A stretch of 64,000 nt of DNA, from assembly GCA_017893485.1 (NCBI GenBank), contig CM030361.1:307487224-307551223 (forward strand), in the 5' to 3' direction. Source of the stretch: Hemerocallis citrina. Lineage: Eukaryota > Streptophyta > Magnoliopsida > Asparagales > Asphodelaceae. Both the position numbers and the translations under genes were made by a program. This document shows positions 22,992-33,409 of the stretch, one piece after another. Numbering within the stretch: position 1 is the first letter of the stretch; every line of letters starts with the position of its first letter. The notes below the pieces were generated by a model. The model had not been told where the DNA came from. It searched no databases and was given only the letters and a program-made list of their open reading frames with translations.

Positions 22992-23945
22992 TCAGCGCTT
23001 CCTCTTGCTTCCCTTTGAGGCACCAGATTTTGATGGGCTAGCAACGATGTAGATGAAGAGGCTAACCAATGATACGACTGAAACCAGCGATCCATACTTT
23101 GCCAACAGCCTCTGAAAAAGGTTTAATTATCAGTATTACCGTAGAAGATAATGCGGGAAAGGCTTATTAGGCATACGAAAAATTGAAGTATGTAGTTTAC
23201 ACTAGTAAATGAAATTCCAAGGTTCTCTACAGGTTCTTTAGAGCATCTGTAGTCGTTTAAGTCGTTTGATGCCATATTTTGGGTATTTGGTAAATGGAAA
23301 TGGGAAAAATGGGTTTGCGCTCTAGTTGTCAAAAGCCATGAGTGATTCGTCTCAGAAATTTAAATCAAAAAATTATATATATATATATATATATACATAT
23401 ATATTTGCATTGAAGTGAGTGACAATGGACAAAAAAAAAAAAAAACAGTTAACACATTCACAAAAGGACAAAAAAAATTAAAAAACAAATCAAAAAACTC
23501 ATTCTTGCCTTGGACAGGGGATGATCTACCCTCCTTGGCAAATTTGTCTTTACTTGAATTTGCCTTGGACGATAGATTGTCTACCGTCCGTGATTCATTT
23601 TTTTAAAAAATTTAATTAATTAGACGGGGGATTATTTTCCGTCTGTCGCTTTTGTCGTATACGAAATTGCAGCGACGGTGTATTGTTTGTCGTCCGTCAT
23701 TTCGGACGGCTATAATTTGGCTTTTGCCAAACCGTCTTTCATATTTGGCACGCTACCGACACCCAAAATTTGGGTATTTGGCAGACGACTACAGCAACTT
23801 TTTTTTGATTTTTTCCATATTTTGAGTATATGGCAAACGACCAAGGCAAATGGGAAGTCCAGAGAGTGAGAGACTTAGATTCTTCTCTCCGCTATTTCCA
23901 TTTGGGCAGGGACTTCAAAATGAGCAAGAAAACAAAAATGCCCAA

Positions 23946-23989
<44 letters not shown>

Positions 23990-26900
23990 TATAATACCAT
24001 TTTCACACTACTTGCACATAACTAGACACTGAAGAAGGTGGAGCATGTTAAACACTTCTCCATTGATTGATTGTGGTCAGTGGTCACCACCCTCGAGTCT
24101 AGTAATATTTAATTAGCATGAAAGTAGTACAAAAAAAAGTAATAAAGTTTTTGCACTACCCTAAGAAAATAGAGTTTCAGGTACTAGGTGATGCTACATA
24201 GTGAGAAAGAGAAAAGTTTGGAATCCTATAGGATTTCCAACGAATCTAGGTGGAAACTAACCAATGTGGCATGAGGAAACTATGAAAGTGGAAAGTTGAG
24301 ACTCAATTCTAATTTCAGTTCCATTCACTCATCAACGGATTCTATGGAATTTATTAGTGCTTTCACTATAACCCCCACGGGCCTCACCCCTCCTTCCCTA
24401 CACTGAAACACATAAGAAATCGGCTTTGCTCGACAAAAGGGAATCTAGAGGGGAGAGTGAAAAGAGCTTCTACTCATATTCTAAGTTTGGCAAGATAGTC
24501 CTGCTGGGATCCAGATATCAGAGTGGCATATCCTTTTTACAGTTCAAACTGACAGGTAGAATGGAGAGGTGACCATATATGAGAAAGATTAAAAAAAAGT
24601 TGGGGAACGAAATTTTTTCCTCTAAGAGGGAAAAAATTGGCAGAATCTCATGTATACTACCCATAATAAAACTAATGAATAAATAATGTTTCTAAAACAA
24701 AATTTCGGTATTCATGTGCCAAACATGAGATCTCATGATATCCAGTATGATATTCCCAAGTTACCCACTTCCTCTCCAAATTTCACTTGCCAATGACAAC
24801 CCAAGAGTAAATAAGCAATACAATTACAGAAATGATTCATACTAACCTTTGCCTGAAGAAGTATGGTTGCAGAATTGCATCAGATTCCAGAACACGAGCA
24901 CACAAGCTTAAAAGTCAGAATTAAAAAGCAACAAAAAAAAATCTTAATTAACTTGTCAAATAAACATGAAACTTACCCATTCAAACTTCTTTTCAGGAGG
25001 TATGTCAGCAAGAATATCTATTTGGGGAATGGGGGTTGAGTATGCCTCCTAGAAAAGAGAACACGGAATGTGACTCAGATAGAAAGACCAACAACTATGA
25101 GATTAAATGCACAACATCAACACGAACGAAGAAAGTATTCTAGGAATGGTTCACAATATCTGAACTATGAACTGGATCTTGCTCTTATGCAGACATAGAG
25201 ATAATAAATGGTATAAAAATAACTAGGATGCAAAAGAAACTTAGAAATCTTCCCAAACCCACTCACCCTCAAGAATGCCTTGAATTAAAGGTCATTTTCT
25301 ACTAAGTATGAAAATGTTGCACTGCAACAGGGGTCATTCTGCAACTACAAATCTTCCTAAACCCACCAACCCTCAAGACTGCCTTTGGCTTCATGGTCTT
25401 TTTTCTGATAAATATGAAAATAAACAAGTAACTGAACTGGATCCAGATTATTCATTACCAAGTGTTTGTTGCATTGCAACAGGAGTCATCCTGCAACTAC
25501 AAATCTTCCCAAACCCACCCACCCTCAAGACAGCCCTGACTTCATTGTCATTTTCTGATAAATATGAAAATAAAAAAAGTAACCGGACTGGATCAAGATT
25601 TTTCACTACCAAATGTTTGTTGCATTGCAACAGCGTTCATTCTGCAACTAAAAATCTTCCCAAACCAACCCACCCTGACTTCATAGTCATTTTCTGATGA
25701 ATATGAAAATAAACAACTGGACTGGATCCAGATTACTCATTACCAATTGTATTGTTGCATTGCAACAGTGCCATTCTGCAACTACAGTCCAGCAAGTGGC
25801 CCAACTGCCACATTTGGAAGCTCCAACCCATATTAGTTACCTTACTTGCACACATTCACTTGCAGTGGAGTGGATTTTCGTTGCAGTGGGTTGCAATTAT
25901 ATGCAGTGCAGGCCAAGTTGGAAGTTGTAATAGCAAGTAATAACTACAGGACCAACCAACTTCTTTCCCACTATATAATGTTTAAAATGTATTTCAGAGT
26001 AATTTGCAACGCTATTAAGGGGAGAGGGGGGGAGAGAAAACAGACCAGAAGTGCTGCCTTTGTTGGAACACGGAATTTGATTACAGCAGGGGACCCTTGG
26101 AATGGGCCCTTCACTTGGGAATCGAGCACAACTGAATGAGAAACCGTGGCACCACTGAATCAATTAATGCATAGCAGTATTTGTCATGAAATGGGTTTTG
26201 CTTATTATAAGGGCAATATGATGCAAATGAAGTACAGAATTTGTAAATTGAACTCACGCATCAAGCCTTTCCCATGTCTGCGAGGTGCTACCTGAGATGA
26301 TATCAAATTTATCATGACCCCAACTATCATCACTGAGGCTCACATCATATGCAGTTCTGGAAGTTGTCAATGAAACAATTGAGCAAGTCTCCATAGATGA
26401 AAATGCAAAACAAATAGGACTTCTACTTCAAACAAAACTGGTCTTTCTTTCCTTGTTGATTATTATACAATAAGAAAAAGTTAATGTGGGGAGAATGATA
26501 AAAAAAATTAGAAACTTGAATCCATCCCTAACATACAGAGAAAGGGAGCAAGCTTTAAGAGAAGTAAAATGCAACTCAAACTGTTTTAACAGCAGCATGC
26601 AAAGTAAATCAATAATGATAAGAAGTATGTGAGCATAATACCTAAGACGAGTACTTTTGTGTTTAATTTGTAATACTATAAGACTACTTCATTTTTCTAA
26701 CAGTATATTTGTAACAAGATCAGATTAAACCAATTGCAACAGTTTCCTCTTTTGAGATCAGTCTTAGCAATACCAATTGCAATGGGTCGGATCAGTCTTA
26801 GCAAGAGTCCAGTCCAAATAGACTAGGGAAGGAAGAAAAGTTGTTTATTTAGGAAAAGGAAGCTAGGTTAGAAACAGAGAAAATAAGAAATTAAGAAAGT

Positions 26901-29900
26901 ACTAATGTTCCAAGGATCCAATCAAATGATAAATTTCTTCTCTTGGATAGAATAGGGACTAATTACGATGGACTCCTCTGATTAAACTCTTCCACCACGA
27001 TGTCAATAAAATCCCAAGTCTGCAAAGACTCTAGACAGCACTTCATTAATTCTACGTTTCTGCTACATTGAAACCTTCCACCGACAAAACGGAGAAAATT
27101 GCTGTATCATGTTCACATCTGACTTCATTTGCATTGCATAATCCTACAAGATCAGTTTAACCAGAAAGCCTAACGAGTTCAGACAACAGAGTTTCATGTA
27201 GACATTCTCTACCACTACCAAAAGGTACAGCTGTGAACCTGTCCATCTCAGCTACAAGCAAAAACATTTCTCCATATCTTTAACTATATATTCAATTATA
27301 AGTAAACACATGAAAAGGGACATGATTAATGTGAAAAGGAGGAGCACACATCCAATCCACAAGTTCATTTTCCTTCATATCAATATTGTCCAGTTATTTA
27401 ACCAAATCACATAAGGTTACCTGACTAATCCACACATGCTATATGAAATGGAAACTTACAACAAACAGTTTGAGATCGGCATGCCAAATTTCAACTTATA
27501 CTCGACCACATGTACTTTCTCATGTGAATGCTCCACCATCATCTAATACTTCATGCAAATTCTAATCACCAAATTTACAAATATAAAATCAAAATGCAAT
27601 TCTTTGCAGCAAATATTTCTTGAAGGAAAATTAGGGGTGCCTATGGGGAATTGAATTAAGTTATTATTACTAAAGTTATGTGAAATTATCTAACGGTAGT
27701 TTTAGTTATCTAAATTGTGGACTGTTTGGGACTATCGTTGGAGCTGAGATAACTCCGGTAATTTCACCCAAAAGTTGAGATATCTAAACTCTAAGGCCCT
27801 GGTTGGATATAATCATATAAAGGTAGGTTACCTATAGGTAATTTTTAAGTGGATGTAGAGGAATGCAACATGTAGCTTGCAAACCTCGACCTCCATTTAA
27901 TTGTATTGGAGTTTACAAACCTATGGTTATCTTAACGTAGAGTTGAGATAAACGAAGGTGACAAAACCAAAATATGACCCAATTGGACAAAACTTTAGAT
28001 AACAATAGGTATTTAACCTTAGTGGACCTGTACTAACCTCCACTAACCTCTGTATCTGAACAACAGAGCGTAATCTAAACATGGCAAACAAACACTTAAC
28101 TTTGTTTCCAAACTGAGAATTCATGACCCTGTCACATATATAAGTATTCCTCAAGTATGTATATTGAGATCTAATCAGATGCACAGATCTCAAAGCTGAT
28201 CTAGTCCCCTAACTAAACAACTTTTCCTACAAAAAAAAGTTTGACATAGGCATCCCAAATTTCAGCTTAAACTCAAACACATTGACATTCGCAATTCAAT
28301 GATCTATAATCATTTGGTAAACTATTCATTGCCCTATATGGCTCAAAAGGAGAAACTTCCAATTAGAGTCCGAGGTCTAATCAAATTTTACCATATTCAT
28401 CTAATTCATTTTCCAATGTGTCACTATTATTCGAGACACAACCTCAACAATCTCCGCAGTTTATTGTACTAAGATTGCTATTCCGAATAGAGGCCATAGT
28501 TGTATGACTATTTTGCAAATTTTACAAAGAACAAGGAGATTGTGTTCCCTACTGTAGGTCGCTATTGGGAATAGCAACCTTAGTATACTAAGGTCGTTAT
28601 TCCCAATAGCGATCTCAGTTTCAATTTTTTTGGAAAAGCACTTTAGGAATCGCTAAGTGTCTCAATACATTCATTCGAGATCGTTAATCTCATTAGCGAC
28701 CTCATTTAACTAAGGTCGTTAGTGGGAATAGCGGCGGCAAACAAAAAAATCAAAAATATTTAAAACATAGGCCGTTATTCTGTCAGGGTCTTGGGATTCC
28801 GACAGCACTTGTCAGTGTCTTCGATTCCGACAGCTACAGCGAATTAGACATTAATGGAGAAGAGGAGGTTAGGGATTGAGATGGATTAGAAGAGGTCTGA
28901 GATTTGGAGAAGAAGAAGAAAGGATTGGGAATTGAGAGAGATGAGAATAGATCTGAGATTAGAGAAGAATTGAGAACTTTCTATTACTTGATATTTTCAA
29001 ATGGACAATTACAGACCTTATATAGGCCGTTAGAGATGGATTGAGATATTTTTACCCAAATCCTAACTCTCCCGCCCATTTTCTATTACAAAAGGTGCAC
29101 TAAGCACGTAAAACAGAAACAAAATAGCAAACACAATCAGCTGATACAAAACACAGTCGACTGACAGACGGCGTCCCTAACAACTCCACCCCCCTTAAAA
29201 ATGAGCTTGTCCCCAAGCTCAATACCAGGAAATCTCCAACCGTATCTCCAGTTACTGCAGCTTTATGGCCATCACTTCCTTTTCCTCCAAGTGCACCAGT
29301 TTCAATGTATTTTTTTCGCATTATCCCAAGCTCCTCCAGCAGTATTTAGGAAGAGAGCCATCAGAATACCAGCTCCTGTGGCAAACATTAGCATTGATGC
29401 CACCACTTTTGCTCCAAGAAGCTGCTGCCCAGTGGCTTGTCCCAGTAATCGAAAAATGAACCCAACTGCGATTAGTAAAATAATGGCCAAAGCACCGGGT
29501 TTTATCATTTCCCGCAAGGATGCAGAAGCCACAATGGATACACCACGACCATAATCTGGTTTCTCTTTATAATCCATTATACCAGGGCTCTCAATAAACT
29601 GTCTTCTAACTTCTTTAACAACCTCCTGAGTAGTTTTTCCAACAGCTGCACAAGCCCAGACACTAAACACAAAGATAAGCATAGAACCCAATAGCCCTCC
29701 AACAAAAATTTCTGGAACCGCTATGTCAACCTGTTTAAATGGGAGTTGAGCAAATGAAGCCACTTCATCCATATAAGCACTGAAAAGGAGAAAAGAAGCA
29801 AGAGCAGCAGAAACTCAAAGCCCATGAGGTTTTGCAAACTTCTTTGCTTCTAGATATATCTGATGAGCTAGTTCTCTTGTAGGAGCACATATTACACCTA

Positions 29901-32532
29901 TCGGACCCTCTTCTTTTGAAAGTTCAGGTTGATCCATGATATGAACAATCATTGGAAGAACAAAAGCTGCAGTTATGAACATGAGTAGAGGGATCTGTGC
30001 ATTTTCAAGAACCCTTGCAGCATGTCTGGCTAGATCAGAAGACATGTGCACAAGCCTTTGCAAGGACTTCTCCTTCACTGTTTTCAAGATCCACAATGGA
30101 GTTACAAGGTGATTAGTGTGGCCAATGTATCTCTAGATAGAAGGATCTTCACAAACAACATGACTTGCAGGACAACCAACAAACCAGTGTTCCAACATTG
30201 TTGCACCTTCTTTTGTAGCTGCATCAGCAACCTTCTTCTTCAGTTCAGCTGATACATGTTGCCATGTTGTACTCAACGACTTCTCATCTTTAAAAACTCT
30301 GAGTGGAAGGCACGACTTTTCAGCTCCAGGGAGTCCAACAAGTTTATGTAACTCCTTCAATGGCATTCCATCCTCTCTATATCGCTTAACACTATACTGA
30401 GATTCACTCATCCTCGCGTTCCTTCGCACACTATCTACAAACCAACCCAGTGTGACAATTAAGAGACCATACCTTGATCGATGCTTCAAAGCATGCTCAA
30501 ACTTGTGCCTAAAACAGCTTTGAACAACCAGATGAGTGCAGTGTGGGTGCAGACTGGAGCTGTACTGGCCACCTAACCTCTTCGTTGCAGCCATAACCTG
30601 CATTCTTGCTTCTGAGCTCAGTCCAGGAACACTATGGAATGCTTCATCTATTTCCCCTTCTGTGAGGCCTTTCATTTCAAGACATGAACACCTATACATC
30701 ATTGGAGAACCCCTCACTCTCATAGTTTTGGACCAAACCTCATCATTTGTAAGCACCATAGAGCTTTTCATCATTTCCAGAACTTTTTCTGCATAAGGAA
30801 TAAAAGCCTTCTCTGCTGCACCTTTCTTAACTGAGACATTTGAGTGAACAGGTGGAGGCCAACCATCGAGCAACAATTTTCCTCCACTAACTTTTAACTC
30901 TCTTGAACACTTTAATAGTTGTTCTTGGTCTTTCTTTTGAGCCCTTAATGCAGTGACATTGCCATCAAGAACATCAGTAGCATCAAAATTTTGGGAATAG
31001 ATGGAATGGAGGATAGGGAGAATATGTCGTCTACTCTGTGCCAATCTGATAGCTTCTTCTTTTCCGACATTAAGAACCTCCGTTACTTTTCCTTCACTTT
31101 CTTCAATTGAAGGCTTAATCGATGGGTTTAGATGAGGAGTCGATTGTTCCAGCTCTGGAATGGTCACCTTGGATACATGACATGTAGAAGCTTGTAGTTC
31201 GGAGACAATCTTCACGCAACCAGTCTTGGTGACTTCTGCTGCGGCCAGATCTCGCAGATCGGAGACGCTCAACGGCGCGGCAGCGGCGGCCGTCGTCGTC
31301 TTTGGAGGTTCGACTTTGGGGTTGAAATCTAGGATTTTCTTGGAGTGAGAGATTGATTGCTGATTTTGATGAGAAATAGGTTGCTGCACTGAGAACATCA
31401 TCACCTCCATTCTTGTTAACATTGCCTCAAGTTTCTCTTCCACTTTGGTCGCCGACGCCTCAAATTTTTTATGGAGTGAATCGAGTTGTTTCTCCATCAA
31501 TTTCGATTGCAGATTCATCGCTCGCATCCCCTCAGTCAAGGATCGGATTCCCATCCTCACCGTCGACATGCTTCCGGTGAAGGTTAGCTCTGATACCACT
31601 TGTCAGGGTCTTGGGATTCCGACAGCACTTGTCAGTGTCTTTGATTCCGACAGCTACAGCGAATTAGACATTAATGGAGAAGAGGAGGTTAGGGATTGAG
31701 ATGGATTAGAAGAGGTCTGAGATTTGGAGAAGAAGAAGAAAGGATTGGGAATTGAGAGAGATGAGAATAGATCTGAGATTAGAGAAGAATTGAGAACTTT
31801 CTATTACTTGATATTTCCAAATGGACAATTACAGACCTTATATAGGCCGTTAGAGATGGATTGAGATATTTTTACCCAAATCCTAACTCTCCCGCCCATT
31901 TTCTATTACAAAAGGTGCACTAAGCACGTAAAACAGAAACAAAATAGCAAACACAATCAGCTGATACAAAACACAGTCGACTGACAGACGGCGTCCCTAA
32001 CATATTCCCATTAGCGACCTCGAAAATGAAGAGGCCGCTGGTGCTGACGTGGCACAAGTTAGCCCACGAGCGCTCATAGTTTCGAAACTGGCCCATAATC
32101 CCAAATATTTTCAAAAAGTGGCCTTTCACGGCAAAAAATTCCAATTTCAGTACTCTAACTAAACCACACACATAAAAGTCGAAACTTCCAACAGAAATCC
32201 TAGCATATCAAGATCTAATCCGCGAATCTCAAAGCCTAATTATCATCAAACCCCCTCCCCTAAAATCAATCAAAATCGCAACTTTAACATCCAGATCTAA
32301 CCTCGATCGACAAACTAATCCACAAACCCTAGATCCGATCTCAGAAAACTTACGAGGATCCCTGGTTGTATAGATCGATGGTGACCGTAACGCGCTCCAT
32401 CCCCGTCTTTTGGCGGGAAACGCTGACCTTCTTGTGCGCCACGATGAAGGGGCCATCGGAGATGGCGATCGAAGGCGATGCGAAGACAAGGACGAGGAGG
32501 AGTAGGAGTGCTTTGACTAGCGAGCTCGCCAT
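22992..32532 (-). CDS. Translocon-associated protein subunit beta (TRAP-beta / SSR2)
   Basis: Coding exons are 32354-32532, 26258-26356, 26046-26154, 24977-25048 and 22992-23111, phases consistent, 192 aa, close to the usual plant length. TRAP-beta is a single-pass ER membrane glycoprotein that sits beside the Sec61 channel and assists translocation of secretory proteins. The sequence shows an N-terminal signal peptide ([17 protein letters not shown]), a lumenal domain beginning [12 protein letters not shown] and containing [12 protein letters not shown], a transmembrane segment near residues 161-177 ([17 protein letters not shown]) and a short basic tail ending KGSKRKR. The ATG at 32532 is chosen because the signal peptide starts there. 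Intron 1 is about 6 kb and holds the chimeric LTR retrotransposon. The exon 3 donor (CTG then GTCTG) is non-consensus but keeps the frame. Confidence 0.95.
23238..23845. repeat. Palindrome array F (GACG arms, TTG/TTA centre) in TRAP-beta intron 4
   Basis: Inverted ends: left tagagcatctgtagtcgttt; right, as reverse complement, catttgccttggtcgtttgcc. Inside are several worn palindromes with arms of GACGATAGA, GACGGGGGA and GACGGTGTA type and their partners, where many mismatches are G.T wobbles, as expected from C-to-T decay of once perfect hairpins. A (AT)n run occurs near 23377-23400. The end sequence matches arrays D and E, so it belongs to the same element family. Confidence 0.7.
23948..23988. 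repeat. 41-base poly(T) tract
   Basis: Uninterrupted T run in TRAP-beta intron 4. It could be the minus-strand poly(A) of a retroposed sequence, but I found no matching target duplication or body. Confidence 0.9.
25245..25785. repeat. ~151-bp tandem repeat, four copies, TRAP-beta intron 3
   Basis: Copies begin with aaatcttcc at 25245, 25349, 25501 and 25652. The first is shortened to about 104 bp; the others are 151-152 bp. Each contains a ctgataaatatgaaaataaa segment and ends with tgttgcattgcaacag and ctgcaactac. The segment gttgcattgcaac is itself palindromic. Copies differ by scattered substitutions, so the array is not very recent. Confidence 0.88.
26357..28430. other. TRAP-beta intron 1, left part
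   Basis: AT-rich intron sequence without a gene. A segment around 27630-28090 contains ggccctggttggatat and, near its right side, atggcaaacaaacactta, which could be worn MITE ends; this is too weak for a separate call. Confidence 0.5.
28440..28780. repeat. Palindrome array B, left part (GTCGCTATT/GCCGTTATT arms, CCC centre)
   Basis: At least five palindromes with arms such as GGTCGTTATT and AATAGCGATC around CCC, in both orientations, including worn copies near 28470, 28555, 28600, 28680 and 28720. The array continues at 32003-32110, on the other side of the inserted LTR retrotransposon. The last left palindrome is cut in two by that insertion. Confidence 0.8.
28781..29182 (-). repeat. 3' LTR of the chimeric retrotransposon
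   Basis: 402 bp; on the minus strand it runs from TGTTAGGGACGCC to AAGACCCTGACA. It differs from the 5' LTR at only about two sites (near 28822 and 28998), which implies a recent insertion. Confidence 0.96.
29183..29205 (-). other. Polypurine tract of the chimeric retrotransposon
   Basis: On the minus strand AAGGGGGGTGGAG lies directly before the 3' LTR start. This is the expected position and composition for the plus-strand DNA primer. Confidence 0.85.
29240..29815 (-). pseudogene. Captured fragment of a type II (AVP2-like) H+-translocating pyrophosphatase
   Basis: A continuous minus-strand reading frame gives [18 protein letters not shown], then [58 protein letters not shown] and [13 protein letters not shown], with [19 protein letters not shown] recovered in another frame. 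These are C-terminal segments of the Golgi-type H+-pyrophosphatase (the family of Arabidopsis AVP2). The host gene family is intron-rich, yet nearly 190 codons are uninterrupted here, so the piece most likely entered through a spliced RNA. A frameshift near 29305 and the missing N-terminal half rule out function. Confidence 0.88.
29815..30096 (-). pseudogene. Captured fragment of a DEAD-box RNA helicase (RH24/DDX42-like)
   Basis: The second half of a 93-codon frame reads [18 protein letters not shown], then [17 protein letters not shown] and YLEAKKFAK. It contains motif Ia (PTRELA) in a context typical of the RH24/DDX42 group. The Walker A lysine that should precede TAAFVLP is replaced by unrelated sequence. 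The first 45 residues ([20 protein letters not shown]) come from a source I do not recognise, so this ORF is itself a fusion. It lies between the BRCT and pyrophosphatase pieces of the retrotransposon. Confidence 0.82.
30133..31569 (-). CDS. Chimeric ORF of the LTR retrotransposon: gag-like start + PEX14-like + BRCT domain
   Basis: An uninterrupted 478-aa frame, taking the ATG at 31569 just downstream of the primer-binding site. Residues about 1-70 are coiled-coil-like ([16 protein letters not shown]), similar in style to the start of plant Ty3 gag. The middle includes [20 protein letters not shown] and [15 protein letters not shown], matching the N-terminal domain of the peroxisomal import protein PEX14. 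The last 160 residues, from [20 protein letters not shown] through [18 protein letters not shown], resemble a plant BRCT-domain protein. A segment in between ([17 protein letters not shown]) I cannot place. A coding role is possible, because an ORF of this length across several joins is surprising, but expression is unproven. Confidence 0.8.
   Translation of the reverse strand: MSTVRMGIRSLTEGMRAMNLQSKLMEKQLDSLHKKFEASATKVEEKLEAMLTRMEVMMFSVQQPISHQNQQSISHSKKILDFNPKVEPPKTTTAAAAAPLSVSDLRDLAAAEVTKTGCVKIVSELQASTCHVSKVTIPELEQSTPHLNPSIKPSIEESEGKVTEVLNVGKEEAIRLAQSRRHILPILHSIYSQNFDATDVLDGNVTALRAQKKDQEQLLKCSRELKVSGGKLLLDGWPPPVHSNVSVKKGAAEKAFIPYAEKVLEMMKSSMVLTNDEVWSKTMRVRGSPMMYRCSCLEMKGLTEGEIDEAFHSVPGLSSEARMQVMAATKRLGGQYSSSLHPHCTHLVVQSCFRHKFEHALKHRSRYGLLIVTLGWFVDSVRRNARMSESQYSVKRYREDGMPLKELHKLVGLPGAEKSCLPLRVFKDEKSLSTTWQHVSAELKKKVADAATKEGATMLEHWFVGCPASHVVCEDPSI
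31587..31598 (-). other. tRNA-iMet-type primer-binding site
   Basis: Minus-strand TGGTATCAGAGC two bases after the 5' LTR. It matches the 3' end complement used by most plant Copia and many Ty3 elements and fixes the element's orientation. Confidence 0.9.
31601..32002 (-). repeat. 5' LTR of the chimeric retrotransposon
   Basis: 402 bp, nearly identical to the copy at 28781. It lies on the side of the primer-binding site and so contains the promoter that would drive the chimeric ORF. Confidence 0.96.
32003..32110. repeat. Palindrome array B, right remnant
   Basis: Starts with the second half of the palindrome broken by the LTR element (tattcccattagcgac), followed by gaggccgctgg and a tail containing ttcaaaaagtggcc. 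That tail resembles the terminal parts of the other palindrome arrays. Confidence 0.65.
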
Positions 32533-32985
32533 TGCTAGGGCTGCGGAGCTCAATTTCGACTTTCCCGTCTTTCGAGATTCGTTCAGAATTTTTCTGTAGA
32601 AAACAGAGAAAACTCAGTTCAGATGAGTGAGTTTTTACGCATAAGACCCTGATATAAACTGAACTTTTCGGATTGGTCCTTTTATTTATTTATTTATTTA
32701 TTTTATTTTATTTTTTTGAGAAAATGTCCTTGGATTTTGTTACCGGGTCGGGTTTGGCATAGACGGTGGAATCTCTTCTATGCATACATGCATTGCATAT
32801 TTGCATATACTAAATAACCAGTAATCTTGTTCGTATTAGTTTTTAGATTACTTGTGATCTCGAGTTTTACTAAGATTCACATGTCGAGGAGTAGATAAAT
32901 AGGCAAGTCATCCAAACACGTCGACGAGTCGATATCGGTTACCAAACACGTTGTCTAGTCCTTCACTATCGACTTTTTCCGGACT
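32533..32985. other. TRAP-beta leader/promoter and upstream spacer
   Basis: Leader sequence and promoter of the minus-strand TRAP-beta gene (transcription would run leftwards from about 32600-32650). A (TTTA)n tract near 32680-32715 lies upstream. No other gene was seen. Confidence 0.45.
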
Positions 32986-33310
32986 GACCCACTTTTGAAA
33001 ATATTTACCCAATTGATTCAGTTTTGGACATGTCAGCATAAAACAATATTGACAATACCGGCATATGTTATTTTGATATTGTTGTTGCCAATAGATGCAC
33101 CTATACAAAAAAAATTTCATTGCCGCTATTGAGAGTAACAGTATCAGTACATCTCGCATTCACTTCGGGGCTCTGACTTGAGAAAAAAATTGTAAAAGAA
33201 AAAATTTTATAACTAATGCCGCTATTCCCAATAACGGCATAATTAGCTTGATGTCGCTATTGGCAATAGCAGCATCAGTATAATCCACAGTCAGTGCTCC
33301 AAATTTTGTG
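32986..33310. repeat. Palindrome array G (GCCGCTATT arms)
   Basis: Near 33120, 33219 and 33254 lie palindromes with arms GCCGCTATT and AATAACGGC (centre CCC) or GTCGCTATT and AATAGCAGC (centre GGC), and worn versions near 33060. The left flank contains gacccacttttgaaaatatt, similar in wording to the end of array A. Arm sequence is nearly that of array B, so B and G are close relatives. Confidence 0.65.
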
Positions 33311-33409
33311 TAGGTGCATCAATTTCAAGCCCGATTTTGATCTTAATGCAGCGAATATCTCTCAAAACTCAAAACATGTTTGTAACTTTTATGAAGCCAT
33401 ATGGGGTTT

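Larger units (their letters stand above)
28781..32002 (-). mobile_element. Young non-autonomous LTR retrotransposon carrying host gene fragments
   Basis: Two direct 402-bp LTRs (28781-29182 and 31601-32002) differ at about two positions by eye. Each is TG..CA bounded, and the element is flanked by the 5-bp target duplication tattc (28776-28780 and 32003-32007). On the minus strand the 5' LTR is followed after two bases by a primer-binding site TGGTATCAGAGC (initiator tRNA-Met type), and the 3' LTR is preceded by a polypurine tract. The 2.4-kb interior has no recognisable protease, reverse transcriptase, RNase H or integrase. It contains a possible gag-like start and intronless pieces resembling at least four unrelated host genes. 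The element must have been mobilised by enzymes supplied in trans. Confidence 0.95.

Noticed and set aside
30133..31599. Treating the long ORF as an ordinary host gene
   Set aside because: It lies wholly between two LTRs with primer site and polypurine tract, and is made of partial domains from different families.
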